NCBI GenBank assembly: GCA_026002695.1
Contig: BOCB01000010.1
Span: 1 to 37,599 of the forward strand
DNA from: Synergistales bacterium
GTDB lineage: Bacteria > Synergistota > Synergistia > Synergistales > Synergistaceae
DNA length: 37,599 nt
Direction of reading: 5' to 3'
The translations under genes and the position numbers were made by a program. Below, in pieces: positions 7,708-16,991 of the stretch; position 1 is the stretch's first letter; each line of letters opens with the position of its first letter. The notes under the pieces were generated by a model, which saw nothing but the letters and a program-made list of their open reading frames with translations, was not told where the DNA came from and searched no databases.

Positions 7708-8858
7708 ACGACAACAAAAAAGTTTTATTAGGGCTAAACGTATCCGTATTCATGATGATGATCGGCGTCGGTATGGTGATGCCCCTCCTGCCCGATCGCG
7801 TCATCGCTTTCACCGGCTCCGAGGTGGCGGTCGGGTACATAACGATGGCGTTCGCCGTTTCTTACATCCTTTTGCAGGTTCCGATGGGGATGCTCGCGGA
7901 CAGGCTCGGCTTCAAAACATTTATCATAATCGGCTATCTGTGCTGCGCCCTCTCCGGAGTCCTCTATTATTTCGCCGACAGCGCGGCTTGGATATTTATC
8001 GGGCGCGTTGCGCAGGGGATGGGCGAGGCTCCTCTCTGGGCGCTCGCCCCGGCGCTCCTGTCCCTGAAATTCCCCGCGTCGAAGGGGCGCGTCATGGGGA
8101 TATATAACGCGACACTTCACGTCGGCCTCACATGCGGGCCTCTTATCGGAATAATCGCGGCTCGCCTCTCCCTCAACGACATGGTCTTCCTGTTCTTTTC
8201 GGCGGTGTGTATATTCTCGGCGCTGTTGGTATACGTCTCAGTGGACAGCGAGGGAAAGAATATCTCCGCTCAAAACGCGATAGACTTCAAAAACATTGCG
8301 GCGCTCGTCTCCGAACCGCGCATATTGGCGACGCTGGCGGGAATTACGCTCTACGGCGTGGGATACGGTATCTTTATCACGACGATACCGGTTTACTTCA
8401 GCGGCTTCAGAGGTTACGAACAGACGTTCGTGCAGGTATTCTTCGCCTGTTTTTACATTGCGATAAGCGTATCGCAAGTGATAACTGGACCTCTGTCCGA
8501 CAGGCTCGGCAGGGAAAAGTTCATGATATGCGGCATCCTTACCGCCGCCGTGACGATGGCCGCGTTCCCCCTGCTCGGCATGTACGGGGCGCTGTCCTTT
8601 CTGACCGTGTGCAGCCTCGGTCTCGGCTCCTTTTATCTGGCCTCGTTGGCTTTTTTGAACAGCGCCGCGCCGGACGAGCTCAAAGGGACAATAGCGGGGA
8701 CATATTTCCTCTTCTGGGGAGCCGGCTACATGTTCGGACCGGTGTGCGTCGGCAAATTAAACGAAGCTGTCTGCATGAACGCCGGATTTTTTACCTTCGC
8801 CGCGCTGCTGGCGATAGAAGTCCTCGCTCTATCGCGTATCACTCGTACCAAACCGTAA
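7704..8858 (+). CDS. MFS transporter
   Basis: 384 residues with about 12 predicted membrane helices. The MFS motif A is visible between helices 2 and 3 (GMLADRLGFKT) and its counterpart in the second half (GPLSDRLGREKF), as in drug:H+ antiporter-like families. The substrate cannot be told from sequence. The GTG at 7704 overlaps the upstream stop (GTGA). The 3' end overlaps the convergent priA by 20 bp. Confidence 0.85.
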   Translation: MNDNKKVLLGLNVSVFMMMIGVGMVMPLLPDRVIAFTGSEVAVGYITMAFAVSYILLQVPMGMLADRLGFKTFIIIGYLCCALSGVLYYFADSAAWIFIGRVAQGMGEAPLWALAPALLSLKFPASKGRVMGIYNATLHVGLTCGPLIGIIAARLSLNDMVFLFFSAVCIFSALLVYVSVDSEGKNISAQNAIDFKNIAALVSEPRILATLAGITLYGVGYGIFITTIPVYFSGFRGYEQTFVQVFFACFYIAISVSQVITGPLSDRLGREKFMICGILTAAVTMAAFPLLGMYGALSFLTVCSLGLGSFYLASLAFLNSAAPDELKGTIAGTYFLFWGAGYMFGPVCVGKLNEAVCMNAGFFTFAALLAIEVLALSRITRTKP

Positions 8859-10677
8859 CCGACGGGAAACCTTGCCGTGCTCGCTTTATCGAAAAGAAGG
8901 GTTCCAATTCTCGCCTCAATGCGGCGGTATCCTTCACACGCAGCCGGATTGTTCCGCTGTTTTCGGGATTGTCGTCTATCCAGTATTCCAGACCCGCCGA
9001 GACAAATTTTTTCTCCATGCCGCGCGTGTCCTCAGCGCTTGCCGTGATTTTTACGAGCGCCTTGAAGGGCGGCATCGAGAGCTCTTTTCGCTCCCGCAGC
9101 TCGCCGCGCCAGAAGACCGCCCACGCCGGAGCTCCTATGCGCTCTGATTCGAGACCCCTCTGCCAGCCGCGGCATGGCCGCCGTGTCTGAATTACGACGA
9201 CACGCTTCTCAGGCGACAAGCCGCGCCAGCGAGACTCCCATACGAGGGAAAACGCCCGTTCGCTCGCGTCGCGTTCCCGGGACTTCATATCGGCGTCCGC
9301 GTCTATCCACCCGGCCATGCCGACGTGAACCCTGTCGCACAGATCGAGCGCGGCGCGGGTACCTATTATGAGACCGCTTCTTGCTTTGAGCTCCGACGCG
9401 GGGATTTCTCCGTCCAATAAAAATATCCGCCCCGTGCTGTTCACAGCCGATCTTGCAAGAGGAAGGAGTGCCTCCAATCCGGGACGCTTCGCAGAAAGCA
9501 GCCTGCTTCCGCACTTCGGGCAGGCATCCGGCAATAACGCCGCTCCCTTGCAGGCGACGCACGACAAGCGTTCCAAGGACGCCTCCCAGCGCATCGCTCC
9601 CCCGCATTTATCGCACTTGGGCGACCAGCCGCACTCGTCGCAGGCTATCTCGCCGGCATAACCCTTCCTGTCCAATATCCAGAGCGCCCATGTTCCGGCA
9701 TCTATGGCGGTCTCTGTCTCACGGACGAGCGGCTCGCTCACTGCTATGGTATCACTCACGCCGCCGACAGCCGGTGAGTAAGCCATCTTCATATCGACGA
9801 AATAAAAATTTTTGCCCGCTCCCGCTACTGCGTCATCCTCCTTGCCCCCGGCGAAACTCGCGCTCCCCGCGCGCATGAACGCCCTCGCGGAGGGCATCCT
9901 GCCGCCGAGAATAAGCTGTGCTCCCCCAATACGCGCCCTCTTGGCGAGAAGGCTTCGCGCGTTGAAAACGGGATGCCTCACTGTGCGCCATACGCTGTTG
10001 CTCTCGTCCTCGATGATAATACGCGCAAGCCCCGGCAGCGGAGCCATAGCCGCAGTCTGCCCGCCGACGACGAGGGACGCGCCGCCGCCGAGCAGATCAC
10101 CCCAGGCGCGCCACTCGGCCTTGGCCGAGCTTCGCGGAAACCTCACATGCTCCACGCCCACAAGGCGCTTTTTCTCGAACGCCTTCGCCGTATCGTAAAG
10201 GGGGAAGCATATCAGCGTCGGCTTCCCGTCCGATATTATCTTGGCGTAACGCTCCCACCGCGCGGCGTCCGACGGCTCGTATATGAAGGTATCATCGGGA
10301 TGGTTGTCACAATTTGCATTGGTAATGGAGGTCAGGTTTTTATGAGCGTCCGCGCCGAGCGGAGTTCCTTTTATGAATTCGGCCGGCAGAAGCGTCTTGG
10401 CGGCGAGGCCGGGCCCGCAGAGATATGTATCGCCGAACCAGCCGAGAAGCGGCATGACAAATGGCGGCAGTATAGGCTCGTCGTCGATTATCTCTGAGAC
10501 ATCGTAGATTTTGCCGCCGTAGGTCTCATCGGGTTTGTCAGGCGGCTCCGCGGCTATGCCTACGCGAGAGGAGCCCGCGAGCTTCACCCGCACGCGAGTG
10601 CCGGGCGTCAAGGTTTCGGGATAGCTGTAAGTGAGCTGTGTCCACCAGGGGCCGGGAATTATTACGGGGATATTCAT
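8839..10677 (-). CDS. priA: PriA-like primosomal protein lacking ATPase motifs
   Basis: 612 residues, shorter than the usual 720-830. The N-terminal 3'-DNA-end binding region and the zinc-binding block are preserved (CDECGWSPKCDKCGG, then CVAC and CPKCGS). The C-terminal domain is recognisable. The helicase core is degenerate. Where PriA has its GVTGSGKTE Walker A, this protein has IYEPSDAARW. DEEH is IIIEDESNS. GSATPS is LGGRMPS. Motifs V and VI are not conserved. It may act in replication restart as a loader without helicase activity. No ribosome binding site is obvious; the terminator hairpin lies 10-30 bases before the ATG. Confidence 0.85.
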   Translation of the reverse strand: MNIPVIIPGPWWTQLTYSYPETLTPGTRVRVKLAGSSRVGIAAEPPDKPDETYGGKIYDVSEIIDDEPILPPFVMPLLGWFGDTYLCGPGLAAKTLLPAEFIKGTPLGADAHKNLTSITNANCDNHPDDTFIYEPSDAARWERYAKIISDGKPTLICFPLYDTAKAFEKKRLVGVEHVRFPRSSAKAEWRAWGDLLGGGASLVVGGQTAAMAPLPGLARIIIEDESNSVWRTVRHPVFNARSLLAKRARIGGAQLILGGRMPSARAFMRAGSASFAGGKEDDAVAGAGKNFYFVDMKMAYSPAVGGVSDTIAVSEPLVRETETAIDAGTWALWILDRKGYAGEIACDECGWSPKCDKCGGAMRWEASLERLSCVACKGAALLPDACPKCGSRLLSAKRPGLEALLPLARSAVNSTGRIFLLDGEIPASELKARSGLIIGTRAALDLCDRVHVGMAGWIDADADMKSRERDASERAFSLVWESRWRGLSPEKRVVVIQTRRPCRGWQRGLESERIGAPAWAVFWRGELRERKELSMPPFKALVKITASAEDTRGMEKKFVSAGLEYWIDDNPENSGTIRLRVKDTAALRRELEPFFSIKRARQGFPSVTVWYE

Positions 10678-10682
10678 TGATC

Positions 10683-10707
10683 AAAAGCGCGGGGAGACTC
10701 CCCGCGC
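10683..10707 (-). terminator. Terminator between coaBC and priA
   Basis: Perfect 9-bp stem GCGCGGGGA / TCCCCGCGC (10687-10695 with 10699-10707), followed on the - strand by TTTT. It should reduce read-through from the long upstream operon into priA. Confidence 0.75.
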
Positions 10708-10720
10708 CGAAACATTTTAT

Positions 10721-11962
10721 TCAATCCGGAGTTTTACTGTTTACCAGCTCTGTCAGTTCATCTATTACGCTTGCCGCGACATCCTGTTTTGTGCCGAATA
10801 TCACCTGCGACGGCGGGCGCGCGTATTTTTCATCGAAGTATATCCTGACCCTGTTCGTGTCCGCGGCGAAACCGGCGTCGCCCTTCGAAACGTCATTGGC
10901 GACGATCATGTCGAGCCCCTTGGCCGTAATTTTCCTTACGGCGTTCGCCTCCACGTCGTCGGTCTCCGCCGCGAAGCCGGCCAATATTTGGGCATTCGAC
11001 TTCCTCAGCGATATTTCGCGCGCTATGTCGGGGTTGCGAACTAATTCTATAGTCAGGCTATCCGCGAACTCACGCTTAATCTTGCGGGAGGCTATTTCTT
11101 TCGCCCTGTAATCGCCAACCGCCGCGGCTTTTATTATCGCGTCCGCGCCGTTTAGCTCGGCGAGACAGGCGTCTAACATTTCAAGCGCGCTCCTCACGCC
11201 GATTAGCTTGGCGCCGCTTGGGACGCGCTCCTCCGACGGTCCCGAGACCAACGAGACCGACGCTCCTCTGCGAAGCGCCTCCTCGGCGAGGGCGTAACCC
11301 ATCTTGCCGGAGCTCGGGTTCGATATAAAACGCACCGGGTCGAGGTACTCGTGCGTGGCTCCGGCCGTTATGAGAATTTTTTTGCCCGAGAGGTCGCGTA
11401 TAGGTGAGATTGCGCGCCATGTCTCGTCGAGTATCTCATCAGCCGACAGCAGACGCCCCTTCCCCTCGTCGGCGCAGGCGAGGAATCCTACGCCCGGATC
11501 TATCACTATGCCGCCGCGAGAGCGTATGATCTTTATGTTCTCCTGGGCGGCCGGGTTATCCAACATGCGCTCGTTCATGGCCGGGAAGAATACCTTAGGG
11601 CGGCCGCAGGCAAGAAGAGCCGCGCCGAGAAGCGTACTCGCGTCTCCTGTTGCCGCTATCCTGAGCGCGTTGCCCGTACAGGGAGCTATTACCATTACAT
11701 CCGCCCATTGGGTGAGCGATATATGAGGTATCATAAAGCCGTATTCGTCCGACAGGAAATCGGCGTCCCGCCAGACACGGCGCTTTGTGAGCGTCGAAAG
11801 GGCAAGGGGCGATACGAACTTCGCCCCCGCGTCCGTCATTATTATCTCGACTTCGCAGCCCGATTTAACAAAGGCGCGCGTCAGAGCCGCTGTTTTGTAA
11901 GCCGCTATCCCGCCGCTGATGCCGAGCAGTATTTTTTTGCCGCGAGCCCAAGAAGGAACCAT
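10721..11962 (-). CDS. coaBC: Bifunctional phosphopantothenoylcysteine decarboxylase / phosphopantothenate-cysteine ligase
   Basis: 413 residues; makes 4'-phosphopantetheine for coenzyme A. The CoaC flavoprotein half shows GISGGIAAYK, the active-site His in PHISLTQWAD, and the PAMNERM motif. The CoaB half begins near residue 195 with ITAGATHEYLDPVRFISN and SSGKMGYALAEEA, then the KAAAVGDYR segment that binds the acyl intermediate. It starts 3 bp after the rpoZ stop, which supplies an AAAGG just before the ATG. Confidence 0.95.
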   Translation of the reverse strand: MVPSWARGKKILLGISGGIAAYKTAALTRAFVKSGCEVEIIMTDAGAKFVSPLALSTLTKRRVWRDADFLSDEYGFMIPHISLTQWADVMVIAPCTGNALRIAATGDASTLLGAALLACGRPKVFFPAMNERMLDNPAAQENIKIIRSRGGIVIDPGVGFLACADEGKGRLLSADEILDETWRAISPIRDLSGKKILITAGATHEYLDPVRFISNPSSGKMGYALAEEALRRGASVSLVSGPSEERVPSGAKLIGVRSALEMLDACLAELNGADAIIKAAAVGDYRAKEIASRKIKREFADSLTIELVRNPDIAREISLRKSNAQILAGFAAETDDVEANAVRKITAKGLDMIVANDVSKGDAGFAADTNRVRIYFDEKYARPPSQVIFGTKQDVAASVIDELTELVNSKTPD

Positions 11963-11965
11963 CCT

Positions 11966-12190
11966 TTAATCCTCCGGATCCGCTCCGTGCTCGGTTGTAA
12001 TTGTGATGCTGTTGTTTTCTATCTCCTCTATTGCTCGCGTTATGCATTTCTCGCTGCTCTCGCCGGCGAGTTTGCTTCCCTTTTGCATACTGAGCTGCCT
12101 CGCCCGTATGGACGCTATCATCGCGAGGGCGTATTTATTCTCTATTTCACGGTGATTGTTGTAAATATCCTCAAAATTCGCGTATATCAC
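11966..12190 (-). CDS. rpoZ: RNA polymerase omega subunit
   Basis: 74 residues. The segment NKYALAMIASIRARQLS is the conserved omega core, followed by a short acidic tail (TTEHGADPED). The start is GTG at 12190 with AGGGGTGG upstream. The gmk-rpoZ-coaBC order is standard in many bacteria. Confidence 0.9.
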   Translation of the reverse strand: MIYANFEDIYNNHREIENKYALAMIASIRARQLSMQKGSKLAGESSEKCITRAIEEIENNSITITTEHGADPED

Positions 12191-12225
12191 ATTAATCCAC
12201 CCCTTTACGCGGGTTTATCGTTAGC

Positions 12226-12792
12226 TTAACCGGCGTTTCTGTAACTTTTCACGATGTCCGCGAGTTTCTCCGAGGCAATCTCAAGATTGTCGTTCAGCAC
12301 AATGTGCTCGCACTCTCTGGCGTACTTCATCTCAGCGGCGGCGTTGCGCAATCTCCGCGTAAGCTGCTCCTGCGTCTCCGTACCCCTGTCCTCCAGCCTT
12401 TCCTCAAGCGAGTCCAGGGAGTCGACGGTGATAAATATTCTGACCGCTTCCGGCATGATGGCCTTTATCTGCCGGGAGCCCTGCACATCTATCTCCAGTA
12501 CTATGTCGCAGTTCAACTCAAGGCTCGTTTCCACATCCGCCCGTCTCGTTCCGTAGTAATTGCCGTGAACATTAGCCCACTCCAAGAAATCGCCGTGCTT
12601 GATCATCGTCTCGAAGCGCTCATATGACACAAAAAAATAATCCCTGCCCTCGATCTCTTCATTGCGTTTCTCCCTCGTAGTACATGATATGGAGTAGACG
12701 AGCCCCCCTAATTGCTGGAAAAGTATTTTTCTAAGCGTCCCCTTGCCCGCGCCTGACGGGCCGGACAGAACGAAAAGATGCCCGCGGCTCAT
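12226..12792 (-). CDS. gmk: Guanylate kinase
   Basis: 188 residues; phosphorylates GMP to GDP. The P-loop GPSGAGKGT is at about 11-19. The GMP-binding elements (SCTTREKRNEEIEGRDYFF) and the EIDVQGSRQI segment are all present. It lies 2 bp after remA. Confidence 0.96.
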   Translation of the reverse strand: MSRGHLFVLSGPSGAGKGTLRKILFQQLGGLVYSISCTTREKRNEEIEGRDYFFVSYERFETMIKHGDFLEWANVHGNYYGTRRADVETSLELNCDIVLEIDVQGSRQIKAIMPEAVRIFITVDSLDSLEERLEDRGTETQEQLTRRLRNAAAEMKYARECEHIVLNDNLEIASEKLADIVKSYRNAG

Positions 12793-12794
12793 GG

Positions 12795-13079
12795 TCAGCT
12801 CTCCTCCGGTTTATCGCCCTCGCTGCCGTCAGAACGCGCCGCCTCTTCGAAGCGGGCCGAGATGGTCTCAGGCTGAATGGCTGACATTATCACATGTTTG
12901 CTGTCCATTATCAATATCGCCCTCGTCTTTCTTCCCTGTGTGGCGTCAACTAAAAGCCCCGCGTCTCTTGCCTCGTCCCTGAGCCGCTTTATCGGCGCCG
13001 ATACGGGACTTATTATTGCTGTAACTCTGTCCGCCACAACCATATTGCCAAAACCTATGTGTACGAGACGATAGCTCAC
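12795..13079 (-). CDS. remA: RemA/DUF370 family regulator
   Basis: 94 residues (SYRLVHIGFGNMVVADRVTAI...). RemA-like proteins are DNA-binding regulators (of biofilm matrix genes in Bacillus subtilis) that form ring assemblies; the family sits between yicC and gmk in many genomes. The GTG start at 13079 has GGAG eight bases upstream and fits the family start. The C-terminal 20 residues are an extra acidic, low-complexity tail (RSDGSEGDKPEES). Confidence 0.9.
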   Translation of the reverse strand: MSYRLVHIGFGNMVVADRVTAIISPVSAPIKRLRDEARDAGLLVDATQGRKTRAILIMDSKHVIMSAIQPETISARFEEAARSDGSEGDKPEES

Positions 13080-13084
13080 GGCAA

Positions 13085-13972
13085 TCACTCCAAATTTTGT
13101 ATTTGCTCTCTCACGCGCTCCAAAGCGGTCTTTGCCTCGACTGCCATCCATCTGACCTCCGAGTCGGCGGTCTTCGAGTCGAGAGTATTTACCTCCCTGT
13201 TCATCTCCTGTACGATGAAGTCGAGCTTGCGGCCTATCGGATCGCCTGAGTTCCCGGTCTCGCGGAATTTTTCAATGTGGCTGTTTAGACGGGCAAGTTC
13301 CTCCGATATATCCCACCTGTCAGCTATGAACACGGCTTCCTGCGCGAAACGAGAGTCATCCGCCTGCAATCCGGCGGCGGACAAAGCCTTCGTCACTCTC
13401 TCGGTCATGTTCTCGAAAGCCGCGTCCTTCGCGATTTTCCATCTCTCGGCAATGCGCGACAGCAACCTTTCGAGCTCGTCAATGTGCTCCTCTACCGCGC
13501 GCTTCAGATGTTCTCCCTCGGCATCTCGCATTGTCTGCCATTTTTCCGCAGCCTCGCTCAGAAGCCCCCACAATATCGCTTCTGTCGCCTCATCGTCGGA
13601 GAGGCCGGATCCCTTTTGCGTGCCGACGACGCCGGGGAGGTCGAGCAACCGATCTACGGCTATCTCCTCGTACACTCCGATGAATTTCTGCGCCTCCGTG
13701 ATTTCGTCGTAATATTTTTTGAGCGCGTCTTTATTTATCGACGCGGCGAGGACTGAGCCGGCCCACGTTATTTCGGCGCGAATGCTCACCTTGCCGCGGC
13801 CGTACAATTTTTGCATTTTCTTATGAAACCACGGCTCCCACGACGCGAGTTCCCTCGGGAGGCGCGCGCTTATCTCCTGATACCTGTGGTTCACGCTCGA
13901 CAGCTCAATATGTATCGTGCCCCACTCGAACGACGCGCTCGCCCTGCTGAAGCCGGTCATGCTCACGTACAA
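13085..13972 (-). CDS. yicC: YicC family endoribonuclease
   Basis: 295 residues starting MYVSMTGFSRA. It shows the YicC N-terminal domain (SVNHRYQEISARLP, GRGKVSI) and the C-terminal DUF1732 segment (GRKLDFIVQEMNREVNTLDSK). Members degrade RNA. The TTG at 13972 has GGAGGGGG at good spacing; GTG 13966 or ATG 13960 are alternatives. It overlaps plsC by 10 bp. Confidence 0.95.
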   Translation of the reverse strand: MYVSMTGFSRASASFEWGTIHIELSSVNHRYQEISARLPRELASWEPWFHKKMQKLYGRGKVSIRAEITWAGSVLAASINKDALKKYYDEITEAQKFIGVYEEIAVDRLLDLPGVVGTQKGSGLSDDEATEAILWGLLSEAAEKWQTMRDAEGEHLKRAVEEHIDELERLLSRIAERWKIAKDAAFENMTERVTKALSAAGLQADDSRFAQEAVFIADRWDISEELARLNSHIEKFRETGNSGDPIGRKLDFIVQEMNREVNTLDSKTADSEVRWMAVEAKTALERVREQIQNLE

Positions 13973-14592
13973 TTCGATTCCCCCTCCAATTTACGCAGCG
14001 CGTCCTCCAACTCGGCGGATACGCGTTCGCGATCCCCCTTGCCTCCCCGCTCGCCTGAGACGGGATGAATCAACGCTCCGAACGTAACGACTAACTTTGC
14101 CGGTCTGGGAAAGGATTTATGCGGCGGCATGACGTTCTTCGAGCCGCTTATATACACCGGAAGCAGCGGAACCCCGGACTTGAGCGACAGATAAGCCGCG
14201 CCGCCCTCCAATGGTTTGAGCCGGCCGTCGGCGCTCCTCGTCCCCTCGGGGAATATGAGTACGCTCTCACCTTTTTCGAGCATACTCAAGAGAGCTTTCA
14301 GAACCGCCCCTGCCCTCTGGCTGTCGCCCCTCGCCACCGGCGTCGCGCCGAGTGCGCCGATCAGGAATCCGAACAGCGGATTGCGAAAGAGAGAATCCTT
14401 GGCAAGATACCTCAGTCGTCCGCGAAAGACGCACCCCACGAGCGGCGGGTCTATATAACTCGCGTGATTCGACGCCACTATCACCCGACCCTCCGGCACA
14501 CCGCCTGACCATCTGACAGTGAGCCTGTTGTACAGGGTAAAAATTACGCGAAAGAAAATTTTAGCTGCGCGGTAGAATATCTCCTGAAGCAT
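13963..14592 (-). CDS. plsC: 1-acyl-sn-glycerol-3-phosphate acyltransferase
   Basis: 209 residues. Acyltransferase motifs: NHASYID (NHxxxxD catalytic box), the FPEGTRS block, and GVPLLPVYI. An N-terminal hydrophobic stretch anchors it to the membrane. It makes phosphatidic acid. It sits between cmk and yicC; a cmk-plsC pairing is common in Firmicutes and Synergistota. Confidence 0.93.
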   Translation of the reverse strand: MLQEIFYRAAKIFFRVIFTLYNRLTVRWSGGVPEGRVIVASNHASYIDPPLVGCVFRGRLRYLAKDSLFRNPLFGFLIGALGATPVARGDSQRAGAVLKALLSMLEKGESVLIFPEGTRSADGRLKPLEGGAAYLSLKSGVPLLPVYISGSKNVMPPHKSFPRPAKLVVTFGALIHPVSGERGGKGDRERVSAELEDALRKLEGESNCT

Positions 14593-14594
14593 AT

Positions 14595-15302
14595 TTACCT
14601 TACATCGTGCTTTGGAACGTGAGCGGTCATGTTTTTATCTTTACGAAGCCGCGCCAGCTGTAATATCTTTTCCACGACTTCTTCGAGGGATAAGTCCGTA
14701 CTGTCAAGGATTATCGCGTCTTCGGCGGCTCTAAGCGGAGCTGCCTCACGCCCTTCGTCGAGCGCGTCGCGCGTTTTCACCTGTTCGAGTATCTCGCCGA
14801 GGTCAGCCGGTTCGCCCTTCGATATTCTCTCATCGTACCTTCTTCTTGCCCGCTTCTCGGGAGACGCTGTGAGAAATATCTTGAGGTCGGCTTTTGGGAA
14901 AACCACCGTCCCCATGTCCCGTCCCTCGGTCACCAATCCGTCCGACGCCGCGTTCCTCTGGATTGAAAGGAGCGCGTCTCTGACCATCGGCAGCGCGGAA
15001 TACGCCGACACGGCCATATCTATCTCAGGCGTGCGTATTGCCTCGGTAACGTCTTTGCCGCACGATACGACGCGATCACCTCTGAAGGACAGTGAAAATT
15101 CGGATAACAAACTTTTAAGCTCATCGGTTTCTTTTGGGGAAATGCCGCGCTCACGCGCGGACAGAGTTATAGCCCTGTATATCGCGCCCGTATCGAGAAA
15201 GGGTAAAGACAACCGTTTTGCAGCCTCCCTCGCGGCGCTGCTCTTGCCGGCCCCTGCCGGCCCGTCGAGCGTTATGATTGGACGGCAGCCTAACTCAGAC
15301 AT
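14595..15302 (-). CDS. cmk: Cytidylate kinase
   Basis: 235 residues; phosphorylates CMP and dCMP. The P-loop GPAGAGKSS is near residue 14, DTGAIYRA is the start of the CMP site, and EGRDMGTVVFP and RRRYDE motifs are present. It lies 2 bp before plsC and 4 bp after the HDOD gene. Confidence 0.95.
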   Translation of the reverse strand: MSELGCRPIITLDGPAGAGKSSAAREAAKRLSLPFLDTGAIYRAITLSARERGISPKETDELKSLLSEFSLSFRGDRVVSCGKDVTEAIRTPEIDMAVSAYSALPMVRDALLSIQRNAASDGLVTEGRDMGTVVFPKADLKIFLTASPEKRARRRYDERISKGEPADLGEILEQVKTRDALDEGREAAPLRAAEDAIILDSTDLSLEEVVEKILQLARLRKDKNMTAHVPKHDVR

Positions 15303-15306
15303 CAGG

Positions 15307-16194
15307 TTATGATTCTTTCATCTCCTCTTCCAAGGACAAGAAGAGATCCACGAACTCACCCATTATCTCCTCCAATTTGTCGGTCATGCCGAGGCGCTCC
15401 AAGCTGTCCGGCGATATGTTGTACTGCATCCCGTCAGCCCCTATGCCGACACCAAGCATAATACAAATTCCGTTGCACACGTGAACTACGTCGACGATGC
15501 TTTGATATTCGGGAATTTTGTCCTCGGGCAGATCCCACGGCGTGTGGTGGTATGTAGTTATGCACGTGTAAAGATCGGGTAAATTCCATTGCTCCATGAC
15601 CAAACCGCCTACCTGCGCGTGGTCGAAGCCGAGCACCTGCCTCTCCGCGTCGCAGAACTGCACGCAGTCCTCCTCGACGAGGCGCAGTATTATACTGTAA
15701 CCGAAGCGCACGTAATCGTTGAGGACTATCTTGCCGATATCGTGCATGAGTCCGCCTATATACGCCGCCTCAGGGTCGCAGACCCTGTTCTTTGTACAGA
15801 CGTAGCGGCACGCCGCCGCAACGCTCTGCGAGTGCTTCCACAGCTCACCCCTGTCGAGGGCGTAACCGGCGAAGGAGCTGTCCATAAACTTGTAGACGGA
15901 CGCGGCGAGGACGATGCTCTTTATGGTCTTGAAACCAAGGTATGATATAGCCTCGGAGATATTCGTTATCCTCCTCGATATACCATAATAAGCGGAGTTG
16001 GCGAGTCTGAGAACCCTTACGACAAGCCCCTCGTCCTTCGACAGCTTGGACGCGACATCTGCCGCGCTGCTCGTAGGGTCGTCCAATTTGTTCAGGGTTT
16101 CAATCACAAACTGCGGCAAGGATGGAATATCCTTGACCCGCCTCAGGACGCGCCTTTGTATGAGGTCACGGGTACGTTCGTCTAATCCCTGCAT
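15307..16194 (-). CDS. HDOD domain protein
   Basis: 295 residues, HDOD domain over about 20-215. It begins with IPSLPQFVIETLNKLDDP, then RVLRLANSAYYG, ISEAISYLG, and GLMHDIGKIVLNDY where the HD pair is retained. HDOD proteins are signalling regulators related to HD phosphohydrolases; no partner output domain is fused, and no substrate can be assigned. GGGGGGATG lies before the ATG. It sits inside the housekeeping operon. Confidence 0.88.
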   Translation of the reverse strand: MQGLDERTRDLIQRRVLRRVKDIPSLPQFVIETLNKLDDPTSSAADVASKLSKDEGLVVRVLRLANSAYYGISRRITNISEAISYLGFKTIKSIVLAASVYKFMDSSFAGYALDRGELWKHSQSVAAACRYVCTKNRVCDPEAAYIGGLMHDIGKIVLNDYVRFGYSIILRLVEEDCVQFCDAERQVLGFDHAQVGGLVMEQWNLPDLYTCITTYHHTPWDLPEDKIPEYQSIVDVVHVCNGICIMLGVGIGADGMQYNISPDSLERLGMTDKLEEIMGEFVDLFLSLEEEMKES

Positions 16195-16226
16195 TTACTA
16201 CATCCCCCCGAAGATAAGCGAATATC

Positions 16227-16991
16227 CTATACCTCTCCGCCAAATTTTATCATATCCGATAAATCTTTATAATTATACTCGTTAAATGCCCCTAATGGCA
16301 AATTTTTGATAAAAAGATTGCCAATACCGATTCTGCGCAGTTTTAGAACGCTGCTCCCCAATGCGCGAACCATGAGGCGGATCTCACGCTTGAAGCCCTC
16401 CCCGAGGACAACTTTGAAGATTTTGCCCGTTTCGTCCCCGCGGGATACCTCTATCGGTTTCGCGAGCCTGCCGTCTATCATAACGCCGTCCCGCCATTTG
16501 TCCAAGGCTTCTGCTCCGATCGCGGCGCTCAAAAAAACCATGTAGACGCGTTTTATACATGAAGACGGGTGAATGATTTCCTGTGAAAATTTACCATCGT
16601 TAGTAAGAATTATAAGCCCTTCGCTCTCCTTGTCCAGTCTGCCGACGGGGAAAATGCCGAGCTTCCTGTAAAAATTCGGCATGAGGTTCATAACCGTCCT
16701 GTCTCTCCGGTCGCTCACGGCTGAGAGCACTCCGCGAGGCTTGTTCATCACGATATAGACGAGTCTCTGAGCGCCGATAACCTCACCGTCGACGCGAACC
16801 TCCGACGGCTTATTCAGTGTCTGCCCGAGCGACACGTTTACGGTACCGTCAACCGCAACGCGGCCGCTCGCTATCAGTTCGTCGGCTTTGCGCCGCGACG
16901 CGGCGCCGCACGACGAGATATACCTGTTGAGCCTTATCGGATAGGAGATTTCGCGGGGATCCTGTAAATTCTGTGAGCCCGTGTCACTCAT
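16227..16991 (-). CDS. rluB: RsuA/RluB-family rRNA pseudouridine synthase
   Basis: 254 residues. An N-terminal S4 RNA-binding domain (RLNRYISSCGAASRRKADELIASGRVAV) is followed by the synthase domain with the catalytic Asp in GRLDKESEGLIILTNDG. It is probably RluB, which modifies 23S rRNA near position 2605, because it follows scpB, as in many Gram-positives; RsuA or RluF activity cannot be excluded. It overlaps scpB by 8 bp. Confidence 0.9.
   Translation of the reverse strand: MSDTGSQNLQDPREISYPIRLNRYISSCGAASRRKADELIASGRVAVDGTVNVSLGQTLNKPSEVRVDGEVIGAQRLVYIVMNKPRGVLSAVSDRRDRTVMNLMPNFYRKLGIFPVGRLDKESEGLIILTNDGKFSQEIIHPSSCIKRVYMVFLSAAIGAEALDKWRDGVMIDGRLAKPIEVSRGDETGKIFKVVLGEGFKREIRLMVRALGSSVLKLRRIGIGNLFIKNLPLGAFNEYNYKDLSDMIKFGGEV

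Noticed and set aside
8132..9190. 352-codon + strand frame overlapping the MFS gene and priA
   Set aside because: It overlaps two well-supported genes and its sequence is Arg-rich shadow coding.
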